This document shows, in pieces, positions 60,882 to 64,000 of a stretch of DNA of 64,000 nucleotides. Under the pieces are notes generated by a model. It saw only the letters and a program-made list of their open reading frames with translations, was not told the origin of the DNA and did no database searches. The translations under genes were made by a program, and so were the position numbers. Origin of the DNA: UBA9160 sp035489755 (GTDB lineage Bacteria; Myxococcota_A; UBA9160); contig DATGZK010000016.1 in the NCBI GenBank assembly GCA_035489755.1, positions 40,081 through 104,080 on the forward strand, given 5' to 3'. Positions within the stretch are counted from its first letter, which is position 1; the number at the start of each line of letters is the position of its first letter.

Positions 60882-61283
60882 CTAACCGGCTAGCGACTGA
60901 CGATTGGGTGACTGGACTCCGTCGTCAGACAAATGGTCAGGCGAATGCGCGTCCCTATTCGTCACGCGGAGCACGTATCCGATGGGACTGGCGACGTCGA
61001 TCCAAACGCGATGTCCCCTGGGAGCGCGCGTCAGCGCGGTAGCGAGATCGAGATCCCCCGCTGCATCGGAAAGCTGTTCTCTATCCGCCCGGGTCATTGC
61101 GGGACCCGACACGCCGACGAAGAACCATTCCCCGCCCCTTCGCTTGATTCCGATGAAGACGGCACCGGTATCCATAGATTCAAGGGTCTCGTCCAACTTG
61201 GACTCAGGAAAAGACGAGGTGAGGTAGGCGCAAAGGTTTTGAACGCGCTCGCGCGTGATCGGGCTGAAAGACTTGATCGTCAC
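60882..61283 (-). CDS. Hypothetical protein
   Basis: 133 residues from GTG 61283. Protein-like composition (LCAYLTSSFPESKLDETLESM; GAVFIGIKRRGGEWFFVGVSG). No known family. Genes here run on the minus strand with two others. Confidence 0.5.
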   Translation of the reverse strand: MTIKSFSPITRERVQNLCAYLTSSFPESKLDETLESMDTGAVFIGIKRRGGEWFFVGVSGPAMTRADREQLSDAAGDLDLATALTRAPRGHRVWIDVASPIGYVLRVTNRDAHSPDHLSDDGVQSPNRQSLAG

Positions 61284-61396
61284 GGTGAACCCCGCTGGAC
61301 TGCGGCTCGCAAACCGGGGCGAGTCCGACGCAAAGCATCGGAGTCACCTTTTGACAGCCCGGAATAGCTATAGTGTTTGAAGCGGCCGGAATCAAC

Positions 61397-61660
61397 TCAA
61401 CGGCTACTTCGGCTAATGATAGCGTTCTCGGTTCCGAATTCAAGTAAGACTCGAATGGCCGCGCGCGCCGGAGCCACGTATGACGGCAACACCGGCGCCC
61501 AGCGGCCCGTCTGCGCTGTCAGTTTGTCGCATGCGCCCAATTGTCGGCTCTCGGTGAAGTACTTCCGGCGTAGCCGCTGCAAGGGGCGATAGGCGACCTC
61601 GCAGTTGAAGCACCAATACCAAGCCGGCGAAGTGCCGAGTTCAGCCAACGAGCACCCCAT
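61397..61660 (-). CDS. Small Cys-containing hypothetical protein
   Basis: 87 residues. WYWCFNCEVAYRPLQ and LGACDKLT suggest a degenerate zinc-ribbon. Weak ribosome site. May be a fragment. Confidence 0.35.
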   Translation of the reverse strand: MGCSLAELGTSPAWYWCFNCEVAYRPLQRLRRKYFTESRQLGACDKLTAQTGRWAPVLPSYVAPARAAIRVLLEFGTENAIISRSSR

Positions 61661-61745
61661 CCCCGAACCGGCGGCAGAACCCTTCGTCGGTCTAAATCAT
61701 GGACCTTCTCATGGGTCCGTCGTGCCGCGTCTAGAGACTCGATCT

Positions 61746-62339
61746 TCAGCGGCCGTCTACGACGCACTCCCACAGGCTGCCGGAAGGCGGAACCGGGTGA
61801 TGCTCGTTATCGAGACCGTCGTCGCTACCCCCGAAGGCGTGGTAGTCGCGACACTCGTTGTCGAACGCCGCCCTGCTGGAGCCGGCGTACCCGAATACGA
61901 AGCGGGAGTACGCACTGGCCACATCGCTCCCGACGCGACGGAATGTCGGCGGGCCCAGAGATTGGAGTCCCCGGTGTCGAAGCCCACACGCCGCCTTAGC
62001 GGAGGGCGCATACGTCTTGTATCTGCTCGGCATGCCCACCCAGTCGTGCAGGGAGTGGTTTACTTCGGAGTCCGAGCGGCCCACGTAGAACGCCATGAAC
62101 GTGCCGCCGTCCATGTAACCGAGTGCGAAGGTGCCTGGCGACGTTCGGGGCACCATCTCATCGATCGTCACGTGCATGAGCGGCAGCGCTCGACGCATGG
62201 CCGGCGAGGCCATCGGGTACCTTCCGGCGCAGGCGGCGCAAACGGGGTGGAACTCGAGCAGATCTTCGGGTCGATGGAGCCGATCGCAGAAGATGCAGCT
62301 CACGAGTAGCGATGCATCACTGATTTTGCGCACCTGCAT
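61746..62339 (-). CDS. Zinc-finger GIY-YIG-like protein
   Basis: 197 residues. N-terminal CIFC...CAAC zinc pair; then GTFALGYMDGGTFMAFYVGRSD and later AAFDNECRDYHAFGG, LDNEHHP. The GTFALGY and YVGRSD pair recalls GIY-YIG-type nuclease domains. Good GAGG site. Function open. Confidence 0.45.
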   Translation of the reverse strand: MQVRKISDASLLVSCIFCDRLHRPEDLLEFHPVCAACAGRYPMASPAMRRALPLMHVTIDEMVPRTSPGTFALGYMDGGTFMAFYVGRSDSEVNHSLHDWVGMPSRYKTYAPSAKAACGLRHRGLQSLGPPTFRRVGSDVASAYSRFVFGYAGSSRAAFDNECRDYHAFGGSDDGLDNEHHPVPPSGSLWECVVDGR

Positions 62340-63401
62340 GATGGCCTCATTCGCGCACCCGCCCCGCGGCGCGCCGAAATTCGGTGCAACCGAGACGATT
62401 CAGGCGGGGCTTCTCGCTGGGCGACCAGCAGCGGTCCTGGCATCGGGTAAATCAGGAGGGAAGGTGAGACGGCCTTCCCTCTTCACATGAGGCCGCTGGG
62501 CAAATATCTGAGTGCCTGGCAGTACGGAGCCCGGACAGGACGGAAGTTACCGTACGAACTGCTTCCCTCCAAAAAAAGCGATCTCCTCGTCGGATCGAGT
62601 TAGCGCACGAACTCTGGATCCTCTCTCGACGGACTCCCGCTCTCGCGCATCGACCATCGGGGCTCGCGCGTGCGGGCGGTGAGTGGAAGGAGCTCGAACT
62701 CCTTCGGGGTGTCCATTTGAATCGTGCACAACTGCATCCGCTTCCCGAAGTGGACCCAGCCTCCCAAGGCACTGCGGAAACGGTCAGCGCCCAGCACGCG
62801 GCAGCAGCGATCAGCGCGGCCTCGCTGAGTTCTTTGTCCTCCTGGCCGGAGCACTTCGCAGCGTACCAGGCCGAGCTGGTGGAAACGCTTGAGACGGGCA
62901 GCGACCCGGGGGCATTCTGGGCGAAGTGGATTGACGTGGTGGTTGAGCGGACATCGCCCAAGGACGACGAGCCGAAGAAGACGCCGTGAATGAGCCGCGT
63001 TCGACTACGCCGCTCACCCGCGGCGACGGGCTCCGCCGCGGTTCTGCCAGTTGGTTCGCGCCGTGCGCATGGGGCGTGGGCGCCGCCCGCACGATCATTC
63101 CCTAATCCAGGCCGAAGCCTCATTGGTCGCCTGGCCGGAGGGCATCCTTCGCTTGCCGTGTCGCGAGGCCGAGCACTCCTCCCATCATGAGCAGGCCGTG
63201 CCAGGCGCTGGGATAGCTTCGAGGCGCGCGTCACCCTCGACGTCTGAACCGAGGCCCGCGCCTGTAGGGACTCCGTGCCGCAGGGAACTGAGGCGCGCTG
63301 CCGCGGAGTATTACGCGGGACGACCGCTGGGCGCGCAGGAAGTCGGCACGTCTCGTGCTTTCCTCAAGAGTGAAGTTCCGTTTGCAACGAGGAGGGCGGA
63401 G
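62340..63401. other. Sparse 1-kb region
   Basis: Only 62717-62989 (+) shows a weak coding signal. Other frames look random. No RNA gene, repeat or IS end recognised. Confidence 0.35.
62717..62989 (+). CDS. Doubtful small ORF
   Basis: 90 residues from TTG. C-terminal AELVETLETGSDPGAFWAKW with charged PKDDEPKKTP end looks protein-like; the first half does not. No good ribosome site. Confidence 0.25.
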   Translation: MNRAQLHPLPEVDPASQGTAETVSAQHAAAAISAASLSSLSSWPEHFAAYQAELVETLETGSDPGAFWAKWIDVVVERTSPKDDEPKKTP

Positions 63402-63851
63402 ATGGCGATTCGGGATCTCGGCCTGCGCACACCGCAGACAATCGAGCCTTCTGCGACCGCGCGCGTCGCGGCGCATCGCATGGAGAAGGACGGGATCGGC
63501 TGCCTAGTCGTCGTCGAGGGCAAGAGGCCGGTGGGTATGGTCACCGACCGGGACCTCGTGCTGCACGTCCTGGTGGAGAAGCGCGACGCGAGGCTCGCGC
63601 GGGTCGGCGAGATCGCGAAGCGCTCGCCGGTCACGGTGCCCGCTACGGCGACCCTCGCGGAGGTGACGCGCGTGATGCGCAAGCACGGCGTGCGGCGGCT
63701 TCCGGTCGTGGATGAGCAGGGCGAGCTCGTCGGGCTCGTGGTGCTCGACGACCTTTTGCGGCGCGTCGCGACTGAGAGCGGCGATCTCGCCGAGACTTTG
63801 CGTCGCCAGCTCTCGGGCGAGAGCGGCGCCGAGGCGCCGCCCAGAACGTGA
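63402..63851 (+). CDS. CBS-domain pair protein
   Basis: 149 residues. Two CBS motifs: MEKDGIGCLVVVEGKRPVGMVTDRDL and MRKHGVRRLPVVDEQGELVGLVVLDDLL. Such pairs bind adenosine nucleotides. ATG 63402 with GGAGGGCGGAG. Followed by another CBS-like gene. Confidence 0.85.
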   Translation: MAIRDLGLRTPQTIEPSATARVAAHRMEKDGIGCLVVVEGKRPVGMVTDRDLVLHVLVEKRDARLARVGEIAKRSPVTVPATATLAEVTRVMRKHGVRRLPVVDEQGELVGLVVLDDLLRRVATESGDLAETLRRQLSGESGAEAPPRT

Positions 63852-63878
63852 TCTCTCCCACCGAGAAAGGACCGTGCC

Positions 63879-64000
63879 ATGGACGCTGCCGTGACCTACG
63901 AGAAGGACGTTACGATGCTGCCCGAGACCGCATCCGCCTACGACGTGGCGACGGCCATCCAAAAATGCGCTGTGGGCTGCGTGGTGATCGTCGACGCGGA
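63879..64000 (+). CDS. CBS-domain-like protein, cut by window end
   Basis: First 40 residues only (DAAVTYEKDVTMLPETAS, then AIQKCAVGCVVIVDA). Likely second CBS protein of the same operon. The 3' end lies beyond 64000. Confidence 0.6.
   Translation, partial: MDAAVTYEKDVTMLPETASAYDVATAIQKCAVGCVVIVDA

Noticed and set aside
60543..60893. 116-codon open frame
   Set aside because: Arg/Pro-rich random-like translation in a repeat-containing region.
62452..63234. 260-codon minus-strand open frame
   Set aside because: Ser/Arg-rich without domain; no start or ribosome site evidence.
1..64000. CRISPR arrays or IS elements with terminal inverted repeats
   Set aside because: No evenly spaced repeats or transposase genes were seen.

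Overview
The window is 64 kb of GC-rich bacterial chromosome. Tol-Pal genes, WaaG- and WaaP-like lipopolysaccharide enzymes, a bactofilin, an RpoH-type sigma factor, a GspE N-domain protein, a BadI-like enzyme and a dockerin-like secreted protein point to a Gram-negative lineage of the former Deltaproteobacteria (Myxococcota, Desulfobacterota or Binatota). That placement is inference from gene content; there is no 16S rRNA here.

Bases 1-43,900 are dense core sequence. In order they hold: a Dpp/Opp peptide ABC importer (first permease cut by the window edge); a GspE-N protein; a tandem WaaP-like kinase and a WaaG-like glycosyltransferase; a TetR regulator coupled to a Gld-type ABC-2 system with a DUF4340 partner; a minus-strand operon of inositol phosphatase, TatD nuclease, metG and holB; rhomboid protease and bactofilin; a BadI-like hydrolase; a histone-H1-like/EF-Tu-domain-II fusion; NifU; a MoaD-MoaE fusion with MoaB; a gluzincin-like peptidase; an FHA-DUF4388 protein; DUF192 and acylphosphatase; an M20 amidohydrolase; sigma-32, cytochrome c and pepA; tolQRAB-cpoB without pal; a DksA-like protein, tsaD and rsmA; then panBCD, smpB, a matrixin and a GT39-type glycosyltransferase. 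The 306-base leader of panB is the most striking regulatory region. It has a sigma-70 promoter, two hairpins with the same geometry (a 5'-side bulged A, 5 bp, a 3'-side bulged A), and an intrinsic terminator. This matches my memory of the pan RNA motif.

The tmRNA gene (ssrA, 43,891-44,255) is the insertion site of an 11.8-kb integrative element (44,222-56,050). A 34-base exact direct repeat of the tmRNA 3' end marks both ends. The tyrosine integrase lies next to attL, and its last codons are read from the antisense strand of ssrA. The element has a DUF3854/DUF3631 primase-helicase-like protein, several small regulators and a serine recombinase, but no capsid or tail genes, so it resembles a phage satellite or genomic island. 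Its distal end carries likely cargo: a TIR-like SWQSD protein divergent from a HipA-like kinase/DUF3037 pair, which is a candidate defence module.

Beyond attR (56,051-64,000) coding density falls. Genes there are small or accessory: a second copy of the element's CxxC-HTH gene, a dockerin-like secreted protein whose anchor appears frameshifted, a lipoprotein-type Pcm, a pyridoxamine-oxidase-fold protein, a GIY-YIG-like zinc protein and a pair of CBS-domain proteins, the last cut by the window end. Several stretches of 300-1,000 bases there have no convincing gene.
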